Positions 8,399-17,269 of a stretch of DNA of 64,000 bases are shown here, piece by piece (position 1 is the stretch's first letter; each line of letters starts with the position of its first letter). Origin of the DNA: Streptococcus suis (GTDB lineage Bacteria > Bacillota > Bacilli > Lactobacillales > Streptococcaceae); the NCBI RefSeq assembly GCF_024509555.1, contig NZ_JAMWEL010000010.1, positions 1 through 64,000 of the forward strand, given 5' to 3'. The position numbers and the translations under genes were made by a program. The notes beneath the pieces are model-generated. The model was given only the letters and a program-made list of their open reading frames with translations, was not told where the DNA came from and did no database searches.

Positions 8399-11300
8399 CT
8401 AATAATTATCTAAAATCAATTCAAGATTTTGAGTGTTAGTAATATCTTCCGTAAAAGCACGGAAATTATTTGCCCCAAGTCTAAAATGGAACTCCATCGG
8501 CTGTTTCGGTCTCGTTGATTGTTCGCTATTCAAACTCAATTGACTAGCAATAGTATGCTTCATCGCACTGAACTTCTCCCCGATATTCAAAGGTTGGATG
8601 TCTGGAATAGCAGAAACTGCCAATTTATCAGCTACCTTGCTAACAGCTGGAATCATCCCTTCCATACCGACTGCCAAGCCCTCACCAGTGTATCCTCCAA
8701 GTTTCGCCATTACCCTTGACGGCGAGTGGATACTCAAGGCCCGACGGATTGTAGCAGCAACATTGCTCGCAATCGAATTGGCAACACTGTAGATATAGCC
8801 AGCTTGACCGGCTAAGCCATTCGCAAAACCTGCGCCTGCAAAACTACCTGCCGATGACATTTGACCTGCTAACCCTCTAAATATCGACACAATCTGATTA
8901 CCAGATGATTGCGAAACACTCACAGATCTACTCATTCCATTTGAAATAGCGCTAACCAAAGCACTCATGGAACTTGTTGTTTGCGATCTAATTCCATTGA
9001 ATGTGGTATTGAAAGCATTTTTTAGATTATTCAAGCCATTTTGCGATGTAGACACAATCTTACTAAAGCCACTCTGCACATTCGTAGCCAAGCCTTGCAT
9101 GGCAGTTGAAGCCGCTGTCTTAGCTTGGTCAAAACCTGTTCGGATAGCATTGGTAATCGCCGTCGACTGAGATTGTGCAGTTGAAGCCGCTTGTGATAAT
9201 TGGCTAGAAATGTCACTGCTCAAACCTGCAACCGCATTTGAACCGGCTCCCTGCATAGTTTGCAAGTTACTGGAAACATTGCTATTGATAGCCTGTGCCT
9301 GACTAGTCGCATTAGCTGAAGCTGTGGCGATATTAGCCCCGATACCGTTCGCTAGTTGCAAAGTATGATTCACACCATCCAGGTTCATACCGCTGACTGC
9401 CCCGGTCACACCCGAAGCCATAGCCTGCGCTTGACCCGTTGCGCTTATGTTTGCAGTCGCCAGATTAGCACCGATAGACGTGGCCAGAGACTGTACATCT
9501 GCAGTGGCTTGCATATTGGTCTGGCCTGTTGCGGTTGTTACACCAAGCTGGAAGTTTTGCATATTCAAGCTCGCACTTGTTGCCATCTCAGCCGTCTTAG
9601 CAGAAACAGTAGCAGCCGTCGTACTGGTATCAGCAGTAACTTGACTATTACTTTCTTTAGACTTACCAGTGATCCAATCAAATGCAGAAGTAAATCCGTT
9701 TTTAATACCTTCCCAGACACCTGTAAGAGCCTGAGGAATAGCTTCTAACATTGCTTGACCAAGACCAATAATCAACTGAATACCTGCTACGATAATTTGT
9801 GGCAAACCTTGAATTAGGGCGCCAGCGAGCTGAACAATCATTTGTATCCCTGTCGAGATAATCGTCGGTAAGGCGCCGACTAAACCTTGTATCAATGACT
9901 GAACAATAGAAATAGCTGTTTGCACAATCTGCGGTAGATTTGTGATAATCCCCTGTGCCAAGGTTACGATAATCTGCAAACCACTCTGTAAAATAGTTGG
10001 CAGATTTATGGCTACCGAGCTGATAAAACCTGCCACAATACTCTGAGCAGTTGTTAGCAAGGTCGGGATATTCTGCACAACTCCCTGTGCCAACTGAACC
10101 AAGAACTGCATACCGACGGACAACAATTGAGGCAGGCTGGTCAAAAGACCATTAACCAATACCCCTACAATCTGAACGGCAGAGTTAATCAACTGACCAG
10201 CATTGGCACCCACACCCTGCACCAAGGAAGAAATCAAAGCGACTGCCCCTTGAAATACCGCAGGAGCATTGGCAACAATGACCTGTGTGAATTGTTGGAT
10301 TAACTGCGTCCCTTGGTTGATTAACTGAGGGATTTGACTCACCATTCCATTTACCAGATTGGTGATGATGGTCGGACCTTTTGTGACCGCTACATTGACC
10401 AATTCATTGATTTTATCTCCGAACTGCCCCTGCAACAAACCAAGACCGGCTAGAAAGACACCGAAAATCGCCGCTGGCATCAGGGCGTTCATGGCTATCC
10501 CAGCAAAGGTTGTCATAATCGAACTCATGCCTGAAAATGCAGTTCCGAAAGTCCCTAAAACACCACTCAAAGCACCAGAAAAACGAGGGAACAAAGCAGT
10601 TACCCCAGATAGTTTGGCAGTTAAAGCTGCAAATGGAGCTGTTAGTTTGGCACCAAGAGGAGCAAATTTTGCACTAAGAGCATCCCCCAAGTACATTCCT
10701 TTAATCGCAACAGTTTCCAGGCCCCCTTTTACTGTTGCCACTGCAGGTCCAAACGGAGCAAAAACCTTACTCAAATGTCCACCAAATGTTGACAAACCAG
10801 TTTTGACCTTCGAAAAACCACCCTGCAGAGTATCTAAACCGATTCCCAATTCACCAAACTTAGCATGTAAGCCAGCGATTCCTGCCAAAACACTTGCCCC
10901 ACCAATAAATGATAAAGCTTGTTTCAAGACAGGGAATTTTTGAGCGATAAAGTCCACCTTTTCACCCAAAGAATCAAATTGATTTAACTCTGTACCAAAT
11001 GCACGAATTTTTTCGGCTGCATTGTTCGTCCAGGTTGTGATTTGTTTCATCCCTGAAATAGCATCGTCGAAGAAAATACTACCTATAGCAGAAGCAAGGT
11101 CTGTCCCGCTTTGTTTCAAATTCCCAAGGGCATTCTCAAAACCGTCTGCCTCACGACTAGCTTGCCCAAGAGCTCCAGATAGCTTATTCCCATCCTCGAC
11201 CATTTGTAGTAGGGTCAGTTGTTTCTGGGCTTCATCCAACTCTTTGAAGGATTTACCATAAAGTTTGTTAGCAGCTGCATTCCGAGTAGTTTCTGTAGCA

Positions 11301-11836
11301 GAAATACCCAAAGCCGCATCATTCTCATAATTTCCTTTCAAGAAAGACTGCAAACTCTCCGTCACATCCTCAATAGAACGGTCGTAGAAAGCCGCACTAT
11401 CTGCTGCAACCTTAGTCGCCCGACTGGTCAAATCTAGCGACTGAGCAGTATCCATACCCGCCGTCTTACCAAACGCCGCAATCTTCGTGAACGAATCCTT
11501 TAGTCGATTGGAGCTAATATTGGTTTCAGACGAGATAGCCTTCAAAGCACTCGTCGCATCGCTCTCCATTGTGTCAAAGACCTGGCTAAACTGAGCCTGC
11601 ATAGCTCGGTAAGACCCTTCCGACTTGGTCGCAAAACCAACCAAGGCAGTAGCCGAAGCCCCTGCTGCCGCAATCGCAATCTTAGCCGCATTAGCAAATC
11701 CACTGGCGTAAGCACTGGAAGCCTTGGTCGACACCGAACCAAAGTTAGCAATCTGATTCTCTGCATATTTCAGTGTGCTTGTAAATCCCTTATCCACAGC
11801 CCTGAGGACTGCTTCAACAGTATATGATTTTGACAC
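8399..11836 (-). CDS. Tail tape measure protein, 1145 aa
   Basis: It sets tail length and helps DNA passage through the membrane. The N-terminus (residues 1-260) has the TP901-type tape-measure domain. Residues about 430-690 are hydrophobic with repeated LPQL/LPTIL-type helices (INLPTILQSG, ITNLPQIVQ). Residues 720-1000 are Ala/Ser/Thr/Gln-rich coiled repeats. The C-terminus has the SIHSPSRVMAKLGGYTGEGLAVGM motif common in streptococcal tape measures (quoted in part: SIHSPSRVM). At about 1.1 kb per 380 residues, it is the largest head-tail gene except Tal. It overlaps the tail-chaperone frame by 1 bp. Confidence 0.9.
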   Translation of the reverse strand: MSKSYTVEAVLRAVDKGFTSTLKYAENQIANFGSVSTKASSAYASGFANAAKIAIAAAGASATALVGFATKSEGSYRAMQAQFSQVFDTMESDATSALKAISSETNISSNRLKDSFTKIAAFGKTAGMDTAQSLDLTSRATKVAADSAAFYDRSIEDVTESLQSFLKGNYENDAALGISATETTRNAAANKLYGKSFKELDEAQKQLTLLQMVEDGNKLSGALGQASREADGFENALGNLKQSGTDLASAIGSIFFDDAISGMKQITTWTNNAAEKIRAFGTELNQFDSLGEKVDFIAQKFPVLKQALSFIGGASVLAGIAGLHAKFGELGIGLDTLQGGFSKVKTGLSTFGGHLSKVFAPFGPAVATVKGGLETVAIKGMYLGDALSAKFAPLGAKLTAPFAALTAKLSGVTALFPRFSGALSGVLGTFGTAFSGMSSIMTTFAGIAMNALMPAAIFGVFLAGLGLLQGQFGDKINELVNVAVTKGPTIITNLVNGMVSQIPQLINQGTQLIQQFTQVIVANAPAVFQGAVALISSLVQGVGANAGQLINSAVQIVGVLVNGLLTSLPQLLSVGMQFLVQLAQGVVQNIPTLLTTAQSIVAGFISSVAINLPTILQSGLQIIVTLAQGIITNLPQIVQTAISIVQSLIQGLVGALPTIISTGIQMIVQLAGALIQGLPQIIVAGIQLIIGLGQAMLEAIPQALTGVWEGIKNGFTSAFDWITGKSKESNSQVTADTSTTAATVSAKTAEMATSASLNMQNFQLGVTTATGQTNMQATADVQSLATSIGANLATANISATGQAQAMASGVTGAVSGMNLDGVNHTLQLANGIGANIATASANATSQAQAINSNVSSNLQTMQGAGSNAVAGLSSDISSQLSQAASTAQSQSTAITNAIRTGFDQAKTAASTAMQGLATNVQSGFSKIVSTSQNGLNNLKNAFNTTFNGIRSQTTSSMSALVSAISNGMSRSVSVSQSSGNQIVSIFRGLAGQMSSAGSFAGAGFANGLAGQAGYIYSVANSIASNVAATIRRALSIHSPSRVMAKLGGYTGEGLAVGMEGMIPAVSKVADKLAVSAIPDIQPLNIGEKFSAMKHTIASQLSLNSEQSTRPKQPMEFHFRLGANNFRAFTEDITNTQNLELILDNY

Positions 11837-12264
11837 TAATCCCCTCCTTCTCTAAATTCACGAAGCCTGTTGACCCGTTGGATAAGCCGTTTGTCTACCG
11901 TCTTGGTTCGCTTACCAAACAATTCTTCGTACCGTTTTTGGCGATCATAGAAATCTGACATCTCTTTATACACGTACTCACCTTTTTTATTTGTCGCCTT
12001 GGCATTTCGGTTAGCCATTGCCTGCAAGTGAATAAAGTACTCCTTGTCTAAATATGACAAAAAATACCCCCTCATCCTGAGAGAGTATTCTTTCAATGTC
12101 ATTCTTCTAGCCACATCGTAGTCCGTCACGCCCAACAATCCGAAAATATCCGCCAACAAACTCTCATACTGTTCTTCAGAACTAGGGGAAGAGATTACTG
12201 TTCGACTTCGGCTCTCAACTTGTCGACTTGGAGCTTGGTAGCTGGTGCAGTTTCTAAGCTCTTT
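11836..12264 (-). CDS. Tail assembly chaperone, frameshift (T-like) extension
   Basis: This frame is open from just after the TGA upstream of the slippery site at 12264-12270. It contains no ATG, GTG or TTG until the TTG at 12159, so it is best read as the C-terminal part of a -1 frameshift product of the 12195-12542 gene. The segment unique to the fusion is charged and helical (MRGYFLSYLDKEYFIHLQAM), ending RLREFREGGD. The arrangement copies the lambda G/GT and lactococcal TAC pairs, whose fused form recruits the tape measure. Joined residues after the shift begin FKELRNCTSYQ. Confidence 0.8.
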   Translation of the reverse strand, partial: KELRNCTSYQAPSRQVESRSRTVISSPSSEEQYESLLADIFGLLGVTDYDVARRMTLKEYSLRMRGYFLSYLDKEYFIHLQAMANRNAKATNKKGEYVYKEMSDFYDRQKRYEELFGKRTKTVDKRLIQRVNRLREFREGGD

Positions 12265-12542
12265 AAAAAATCTGTAAACACCGCATCCAAATCAGGCTGT
12301 TCAAAAATCCACTCTTCGATGTCCTTCTTGCTAGGAATAGACTTCAAGGTGTGGGTAGCAGATAGGATAATATCCTGCAAAATCACAGGGTTATAGGTCC
12401 CAAGATAGTACAAAGCAGACTGGATACCTGCACCAAAATGAATTCCATTGCCTGAAATACCGTATCTCTTGTCCATCTCACGAATAAAATCAAGACCATA
12501 ATGCAATTCATAGGTCTTCTTGCCAATCGTAATCTCTTTCAT
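12195..12542 (-). CDS. Tail assembly chaperone (G-like), 115 aa
   Basis: Small acidic/helical protein between tail tube and tape measure, the constant position of tail chaperones. The N-terminus is a beta hairpin (MKEITIGKKTYELHYG) followed by helices. It binds the tape measure during tail assembly and is not in the virion. A UUUUUUA slip site near codon 91 allows a -1 fusion with the next frame. Confidence 0.8.
   Translation of the reverse strand: MKEITIGKKTYELHYGLDFIREMDKRYGISGNGIHFGAGIQSALYYLGTYNPVILQDIILSATHTLKSIPSKKDIEEWIFEQPDLDAVFTDFLKSLETAPATKLQVDKLRAEVEQ
12264..12270 (-). promoter_or_regulatory. Slippery heptamer T TTT TTA for -1 frameshifting
   Basis: On the minus strand the G-frame codons here are GAT TTT TTA AAG. 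The heptamer is in the phase required for X XXY YYZ slippage, and the -1 frame it enters is open into the 11836-12159 reading frame. The zero-frame product stops at 12195. Confidence 0.75.
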
Positions 12543-12552
12543 TTCCTACTCC

Positions 12553-13086
12553 TTAACCTGTAATTGCTGTCACATCTTGGAAAGCATAAGCAATTTCTTC
12601 AGCCTGTTCAGCCGTCAAAGTTGCATGGCCTTCCTGAGGTTTTCCGTCCACCTTGAACTCTGTTGACAAAGTTTCTAAGTCGTTAACGTTCGACGGCACT
12701 TCCCAAGATGCCAAACTTCCCTGCATATAGAGAGCTGGGTATTTGCCACCTTGCTTCTCGCCAGCAAGGTCAATCTCCCACACTTCCAATTTAAAGCCTT
12801 CAACTACCGAATCCTTCAACATCTTGTTCAATGGGTCGCGAGTTGTCACCGCTTCAATTTCCAACGTAACTTCCAAACCGCCGACAGCGTTTACTACACC
12901 ATCTTTGGTCTTCTTAGCGTCTGATTCACGCTCGTACTTGATTTTATGTTCGATTTGTAGGGCTAATTTTGCAGCTGCAGTCTTATCTCCTAATTTACGA
13001 AACATCAGAATCTTGTCTTTACCATAGGCTGCCGCCAATTCTTTCAAATCTGTTGTCTGCTTAGCTACTGCTGTAGTTCCTGACAT
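12553..13086 (-). CDS. Major tail (tube) protein, TP901-1 type, 177 aa
   Basis: The N-terminus is flexible, then a single beta-sandwich tail-tube domain (about 20-165) with KILMFRKLGDKT and SLASWEVPSNVND. Size and place, directly before the chaperone pair, fit the major tail protein of TP901-1-like phages. It polymerises as rings around the tape measure. Its ribosome site (AAAGGAAAG) is strong, as expected for an abundant protein. Confidence 0.85.
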   Translation of the reverse strand: MSGTTAVAKQTTDLKELAAAYGKDKILMFRKLGDKTAAAKLALQIEHKIKYERESDAKKTKDGVVNAVGGLEVTLEIEAVTTRDPLNKMLKDSVVEGFKLEVWEIDLAGEKQGGKYPALYMQGSLASWEVPSNVNDLETLSTEFKVDGKPQEGHATLTAEQAEEIAYAFQDVTAITG

Positions 13087-13101
13087 ATTTTCTTTCCTTT
13101 C

Positions 13102-13485
13102 TTACAAAAAACGAAATGTGACATCTGCCACACCGTGATAAAGCACCTCAGGGGTACTATTGTCTTTCAAAAGCTGAGTATCACTGGTCAAGTCCATAGA
13201 CCATTGCCTGCTATCTAGTCGCTTGATACGACTGCATACTTCCATCACCCTTGCCAAGGTATCAGATACAAGTCGACGGTCCTTGAAAGACCCCCAGACA
13301 TGAATATCTACAGCTACCGAACCAATCATTCGCGACTTGGTCGGTCTGGGCAACAAATGCGTATCCCCCATGACAATAAAGGGGTAAGCCGTCCCCAAAT
13401 CAGGCAAGGTTGGGTAGACTTTCAAATCCAGCTTACTCACTTCTTCCATAATAGCATCATGGATTTGTTGATCTGGTTGCTTCAT
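13102..13485 (-). CDS. Tail terminator/completion protein (DUF3168-like), 127 aa
   Basis: It resembles DUF3168, with the N-terminal helix QIHDAIMEEVSK, a VYPTLPDLGTAYPF strand and a C-terminal beta sheet (VLYHGVADVTFRFL). Members cap the tail tube at the head-proximal end. It overlaps the previous connector gene by 4 bp and precedes the major tail gene. Confidence 0.75.
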   Translation of the reverse strand: MKQPDQQIHDAIMEEVSKLDLKVYPTLPDLGTAYPFIVMGDTHLLPRPTKSRMIGSVAVDIHVWGSFKDRRLVSDTLARVMEVCSRIKRLDSRQWSMDLTSDTQLLKDNSTPEVLYHGVADVTFRFL

Positions 13486-13835
13486 TTCAATACCTCTCCA
13501 AGAGCTTCGATAAACTCTGGCTCTACTTTTTCAAGAGCTGGCTTCATAAACGGCTGAGCTTCCATGAAACGCGTTCCCTTCTCCAGATAACCTGAATAGT
13601 CTGTCTTAGCTTCGACTGCCCCTTCAAGCCCCATTGCTCGAATTTCAGGCGTGATACTTCGCTTGGTCGCTCCTGTGGAATAACCCTTGCTAAAGAATGC
13701 TTTTCGCTTGGCAACTGTGTCTAATCGAGCCGTATAGTCCTTCACGACTCCTTTAACAGCCGTTAAATTTGCCAAAGCCTTCAAATCCTGAGCCATTTTC
13801 TTATTGCCCTTGATTTCAATCAATGCCCTAGCCAC
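13482..13835 (-). CDS. HK97 gp10-like tail/neck protein, 117 aa
   Basis: It matches the HK97-gp10 family layout: an N-terminal helix pair, a central KTDYSGYLEKGTRFMEAQPFM-type motif (YLEKGTRF, QPFMKPAL) and a C-terminal helix. It lies in the neck-gene run between head closure and tail terminator. I choose the GTG at 13835 because GAGGTG stands 9 nt upstream; an ORF extension to 13880 has no ribosome site. It overlaps the previous gene by 8 bp. Confidence 0.75.
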   Translation of the reverse strand: MARALIEIKGNKKMAQDLKALANLTAVKGVVKDYTARLDTVAKRKAFFSKGYSTGATKRSITPEIRAMGLEGAVEAKTDYSGYLEKGTRFMEAQPFMKPALEKVEPEFIEALGEVLK

Positions 13836-14136
13836 CTGGATACACCTCACTAACATACAAGACAAAGCCTTGTAGACCATGGTTGACTTTCTTCAACACC
13901 TTAAAACGTCGCCCATTCACGAAGACCTCCTGCCCAACAGGGAGTTCTCTCTGTACATGGACAGTATGCGTTGCCTCTGCCAGCTTATCCGACATCCGAT
14001 TAAGCGAATGAACACTAATCGGGCCCAAATGACAAGGGATAACGACCTCCTCGCTATCCCCTACCATACGCCCTAATTCAGTGTCGTATCGTTCCCCAGA
14101 CACCGTCACAACGGTCAATCTATCCGCGTATCTCAT
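13828..14136 (-). CDS. Head closure / head-tail adaptor protein, 102 aa
   Basis: It is a small beta-barrel protein with MRYADRLTVVTVSGERYD, a central TVHVQRELPVGQEVFV stretch and GRRFKVLKK, the pattern of SPP1 gp16-like head-closure proteins. It seals the filled capsid below the connector. It is positioned between the gp6-like adaptor (4-bp overlap) and the gp10-like protein. Confidence 0.7.
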   Translation of the reverse strand: MRYADRLTVVTVSGERYDTELGRMVGDSEEVVIPCHLGPISVHSLNRMSDKLAEATHTVHVQRELPVGQEVFVNGRRFKVLKKVNHGLQGFVLYVSEVYPGG

Positions 14137-14450
14137 AGCATTTTAAACCCCGCTTGGAAGTCGCTGGCAAACTGACGGTGAATAACCTTGTCGTAGCTAG
14201 CGAAATCATCAAGGTCAAAAGACATAGACAGCCCTTCGACCCCGTGACTTGACATTCCTTCCGAACCTAGCTTATTGAACCGCTTCACCATCACTTCAAC
14301 GATGATGAATTCCAGAGAACTAGGCACAAATGCTTGATTGGTATAAGCCATGAAATGAGCTTCTGTGAGTTCTCGAATCACTTCCAAGAGATCATCTTGT
14401 AAGTTATCAGAAATCCCCAACAGAGCCTTTACTTGCTCAATAATCTGCAT
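14133..14450 (-). CDS. Head-tail connector (gp6-like), 105 aa
   Basis: It is an all-helical protein, starting MQIIEQVKALLGISD and with the conserved FIIVEVMVKRFNKLGSEGMSS block seen in phage gp6-like connectors, which join the portal ring to the head-closure protein. The sequence GxEGxSSxxVEGxSMSF is characteristic of the family. It follows a small ORF with a 4-nt gap. Confidence 0.75.
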   Translation of the reverse strand: MQIIEQVKALLGISDNLQDDLLEVIRELTEAHFMAYTNQAFVPSSLEFIIVEVMVKRFNKLGSEGMSSHGVEGLSMSFDLDDFASYDKVIHRQFASDFQAGFKML

Positions 14451-14454
14451 AAGC

Positions 14455-14619
14455 TTACCCTTTCAATACTTTGATGATATCTTCTTTTTTCAAGTCATCC
14501 GAAAATTCCAGACCTTTCTGTCTTCCCAGCTCGATAAGTTCGCTTTTCTTCATTTTTGAAAAATCTAGCCCACTCGCCTGGTCATTATCTTCGTGATGAC
14601 GACGTAGCAACATACCCAT
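14455..14619 (-). CDS. Small phage protein with HeH/SAP-like helices, 54 aa
   Basis: The ATG at 14619 overlaps the capsid stop codon (TAATG) and is preceded by GGAGG within the last capsid codons, so translation is coupled. The protein starts MGMLLRRHHED. Its C-terminal half (MKKSELIELGRQKG, KKEDIIKVLK) looks like a helix-extended-helix nucleic-acid-binding unit of the kind found next to capsid genes in streptococcal phages. It may be a minor head or decoration protein; the role is not known. Confidence 0.65.
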   Translation of the reverse strand: MGMLLRRHHEDNDQASGLDFSKMKKSELIELGRQKGLEFSDDLKKEDIIKVLKG

Positions 14620-15458
14620 TAGTTACCTCCGAAGCGAACTACTTTCGTATCGTCATAAAGGTACACGCCATAATGCTCATCACCAGTGATGACTGTGGTT
14701 TTTTTCAAGATGTCACGGTCAGTCTCGACAGAAACATCACGTTTCATGTTGATAACAAAAGCACCGTAACGAGCATCATCCTCTGTATCTGTCGAACGTG
14801 CGGAAACGGCAACAATAAAGCCTTGACCAGCCGTCACTTTCTTAGAACGAACGATTTCAACACCCAAGACTTCACCAAACACACCAGAGACAAGTGCTTG
14901 AGCCCCAAGCTCTGACCCACGCAAGAAGTCTTTGCCTGCTGCAGTACGTAGCTTCATGGCATCAACAGGGTTAAAGATACCAACGTAACGCACATCTTCC
15001 TCATCCGCAAAAATATCCAGAGCTTTTTGAATCGCTTCAAGTGTATTCGGCGCATCTGTTACGTGTTGGGTAGCTGTCTTAGCCAATTCGATAATGTCGT
15101 TATCAATCTTATCAGCAATAGCCAAACCGAGTTGACGAACAGCTTCACCGACAGGGTCACCCATACCAGATAGGATAGCTTCATCAGTGATTTCATAACC
15201 TGTAGCGATTTTTTTAATGGTCATTTCAGTAGTAGTTGTTCCAAGCTTGTTCAATGGAATTGCTTGACCTTCTGCTACTTCGGATGCAGCACCTGTGTAA
15301 GTAAACTTAGGTACAGTCAATTTTGTACCAGGCTGACCAACAAGCGTACGTTCAACAGTTGCTAGCGGTGTAAATTTCAATAACTTAGGTAATTTAGCAG
15401 AGATGTGGTTTGCCATTACCTGCGGATTGATTAAATCCGCGATTTTAGTTTGTGTCAT
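14619..15458 (-). CDS. Major capsid protein, 279 aa
   Basis: Its position after the scaffold, its length and its family pattern (ADLINPQVMANHISAKLP at the N-terminus, AEGQAIPLNKL, GYEITDEAILSG, VRSKKVTAGQGFIV) match N4-gp56/HK97-fold capsid proteins of streptococcal siphophages. No cleavable prosequence is evident, in line with a separate scaffold gene. It would form the procapsid shell with the 197-aa scaffold. Confidence 0.9.
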   Translation of the reverse strand: MTQTKIADLINPQVMANHISAKLPKLLKFTPLATVERTLVGQPGTKLTVPKFTYTGAASEVAEGQAIPLNKLGTTTTEMTIKKIATGYEITDEAILSGMGDPVGEAVRQLGLAIADKIDNDIIELAKTATQHVTDAPNTLEAIQKALDIFADEEDVRYVGIFNPVDAMKLRTAAGKDFLRGSELGAQALVSGVFGEVLGVEIVRSKKVTAGQGFIVAVSARSTDTEDDARYGAFVINMKRDVSVETDRDILKKTTVITGDEHYGVYLYDDTKVVRFGGN

Positions 15459-15461
15459 ACT

Positions 15462-16055
15462 TTAATATCCTTTCGATAATTTCTCATATAGTTCTGGATC
15501 AGATTTTTGCAAATCCAGTTGAGCACGATAGCTCATGCGATTAAATTGCTCTTGGGTAATACTTGCTGAAGTGGTTTGTTCAACCTTCTTCGGTGTCTTA
15601 CCTTTAAGCATTTCGCTGACTTTCTTGTCAGCAAGGTCATTCACTAGAGCAGAGAAGCTATTCACAGCCTCTTGCGTGGCTTCTGCGGTGTCTCTGACGA
15701 CAAAGCCTAGGATTTCATCATCGGCAACCAAACCGCTCTCAGAAAGCATTTTAGACGCTTCTTTTTCAAGACCGCTACGGTTGATTTTAGCTTCAAGTTC
15801 AGCGATGTAGTCGGCCTGTTTCTTAGCTTCATACTCAGCTTTTTGCTCAGCGTTCATTTTACGCAACTTCTCAGCTTCATCTAGCTTAGCTTGGTACTCC
15901 CTTTCAGCAGCACGTTTGGCTTTGCCTTTTTCCTTCTGAATGATAGCGTCAAGCTCTTCCTGTGTGAATGTTTTTTCAATAGCTTCAGCCGTTTCTGAGG
16001 TGTCAACTGCCTCTTCTTCGGTTTCAACTACTGTGTTTTTAATATCTTCTGCCAT
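15462..16055 (-). CDS. Scaffolding protein (DUF4355), 197 aa
   Basis: Acidic N-terminus, long coiled coil (about 30-105, KGKAKRAAEREYQAKLDEAEK type) and a conserved C-terminal helix region, typical of DUF4355 scaffold proteins that guide capsid assembly and are then lost. It lies directly upstream of the capsid gene with a 3-nt gap, a near-universal pairing. A good site (GGAGGTGCC) precedes the ATG. Confidence 0.85.
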   Translation of the reverse strand: MAEDIKNTVVETEEEAVDTSETAEAIEKTFTQEELDAIIQKEKGKAKRAAEREYQAKLDEAEKLRKMNAEQKAEYEAKKQADYIAELEAKINRSGLEKEASKMLSESGLVADDEILGFVVRDTAEATQEAVNSFSALVNDLADKKVSEMLKGKTPKKVEQTTSASITQEQFNRMSYRAQLDLQKSDPELYEKLSKGY

Positions 16056-16137
16056 ACGGCACCTCCTTTTTAAGTCCAGAGTGGACTGATAAACCCTGCA
16101 CCTTTTAAAGCCGTGAGCAAGTTTTGGGCATAAATAA

Positions 16138-16161
16138 AACCGTATGGATTTCCAAACGGTT
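16138..16161 (-). terminator. Hairpin between accessory genes and scaffold
   Basis: AACCGT pairs with ACGGTT around an inner TGGA/TCCA stem, followed on the minus strand by TTATTT. It is a moderate terminator or processing hairpin upstream of the scaffold-capsid pair and could set their expression apart from the portal-MuF genes. Confidence 0.45.
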
Positions 16162-16193
16162 AGGTTATGAAATTATCGCAGTCTTTCCTGCTG

Positions 16194-16403
16194 TCAAGAT
16201 GAGCGGCCACCTCCTATCAAAAGACCAGCCGATGCAGACCACCCTGCAATATTGTCAAAGTAGAAAGCACCACTTTTTTCTTGATTTGTACTCTTTCCAA
16301 AATAATCAAAAGCAACATATTCATCTGTCACATCCACATTACTTACATCTTGAAACAATAATGTTTCGCCATTTTTCAAAAAAATAATAATTTGTTTTTC
16401 CAT
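16194..16403 (-). CDS. Small phage protein, 69 aa
   Basis: The ATG at 16403 is chosen for GGAGAAAA directly upstream; longer in-frame extension has none. The N-terminus is beta-rich (MEKQIIIFLKNGETLLFQDV) and the C-terminus is Gly/Ser-rich (SASAGLLIGGG). Not recognised. It lies in the MuF-to-scaffold accessory interval. Confidence 0.55.
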   Translation of the reverse strand: MEKQIIIFLKNGETLLFQDVSNVDVTDEYVAFDYFGKSTNQEKSGAFYFDNIAGWSASAGLLIGGGRSS

Positions 16404-16410
16404 TTTTCTC

Positions 16411-16656
16411 CTACTTTCTACTAAACCAAGACTTCTTGGTGTTGCTATTAGCCACTTGCTTCTCGATTTTGTCAAATCTTGAATTGGTAGCTTGCGCGTT
16501 GCGTTCGATTATCGAACGTAATTCAGTGTTTTCTTTTACCTGCTTAACAATCTTGTCATTCTGCTCAATCACAGCTGACATAAGCAAGTGCTCACGAGCC
16601 AAACATTCGGCTAACTTGATTTCAAGCCAACGCTTTTTCTTAATACGCTTGTTCAT
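16411..16656 (-). CDS. Small basic/coiled-coil phage protein, 81 aa
   Basis: AAAGGAGG precedes the ATG at 16656. The protein opens MNKRIKKKRWLEIKLAE and has a heptad region (NDKIVKQVKENTELRSIIE, FDKIEKQVANSN) before a basic end KKSWFSRK. Function unknown; a nucleic-acid or membrane-surface association is only suggested by charge. Confidence 0.55.
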   Translation of the reverse strand: MNKRIKKKRWLEIKLAECLAREHLLMSAVIEQNDKIVKQVKENTELRSIIERNAQATNSRFDKIEKQVANSNTKKSWFSRK

Positions 16657-16720
16657 AGCGACCTCCTTTCTATTTTTTTGCAACAAAAAAGCACTTAGAT
16701 TTCTCTAGGTGCTTGAGTTA

Positions 16721-17266
16721 TTAAATTTTCTTCCAAATAAAGCCGCCATATTTCCAACCCTTACGAATACCGTGGCCAATCGCTGTTGCATTTATACCCG
16801 TTTGTCGTTCTGCTTCTCGCATGCTTGGGAACGTTGCAATTAAGTTCATATCTAGATCATATTGAGCTACTTTAATTGACCCCTTGCAGTTTCTTCGGTG
16901 TCTTTTGTCGTTCAGACCTGTTGAATATGCGTGGTTATTATTTTCTTTATATGTTGCCCATTCTAAGTTTGAAATATGGTTGTTCAGCTTGTTTCCGTCA
17001 ATGTGGTTGACGGTTTCTTGCTCTTCTTCAGATGAAAAAGCTGTAATAACAAGCCTATGGATATATCTATTGTGGTTCTTATTGTCCTTGTAAAGACTTA
17101 CTTTGAGATAGCCACTTGTTGACAATGATGGTTTTTTTGGTTTCCCTTTTAGAGATTGAAGACCTTTATTATGATTGACCATTCTATCAACACTTCTGAC
17201 ATTTCCATAATTGCTGACTTCATACAATCCTTCAAAGTCTGTCACTTCTTTCCAAATTTCAAGCAT
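16721..17266 (-). CDS. HNH homing endonuclease with NUMOD4 and NUMOD1 modules, 181 aa
   Basis: Domains in order: NUMOD4 (about 1-60, EIWKEVTDFEGLYEVSNYGNVRS), HNH (about 65-115, VNHIDGNKLNNHISNLEW; the HNH residues are H in NHIDGN, N in KLNNH and N in ISNLEW) and a NUMOD1-like DNA-binding repeat (about 130-180, IATFPSMREAERQTG). Such genes are selfish free-standing nucleases that sit between structural genes and cut uninvaded alleles. It follows the 62-aa gene by 3 nt with GGAGTG upstream. Phage HNH proteins can also assist packaging, but those lie by the terminase. Confidence 0.85.
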   Translation of the reverse strand: MLEIWKEVTDFEGLYEVSNYGNVRSVDRMVNHNKGLQSLKGKPKKPSLSTSGYLKVSLYKDNKNHNRYIHRLVITAFSSEEEQETVNHIDGNKLNNHISNLEWATYKENNNHAYSTGLNDKRHRRNCKGSIKVAQYDLDMNLIATFPSMREAERQTGINATAIGHGIRKGWKYGGFIWKKI

Positions 17267-17269
17267 GAA

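Noticed and set aside
10359..10943. 194-codon plus-strand frame opposite the tape measure
   Set aside because: It is Pro/Ala/Lys-biased as expected from the reverse of a Gly/Ala/Leu-rich gene, with no ribosome site.
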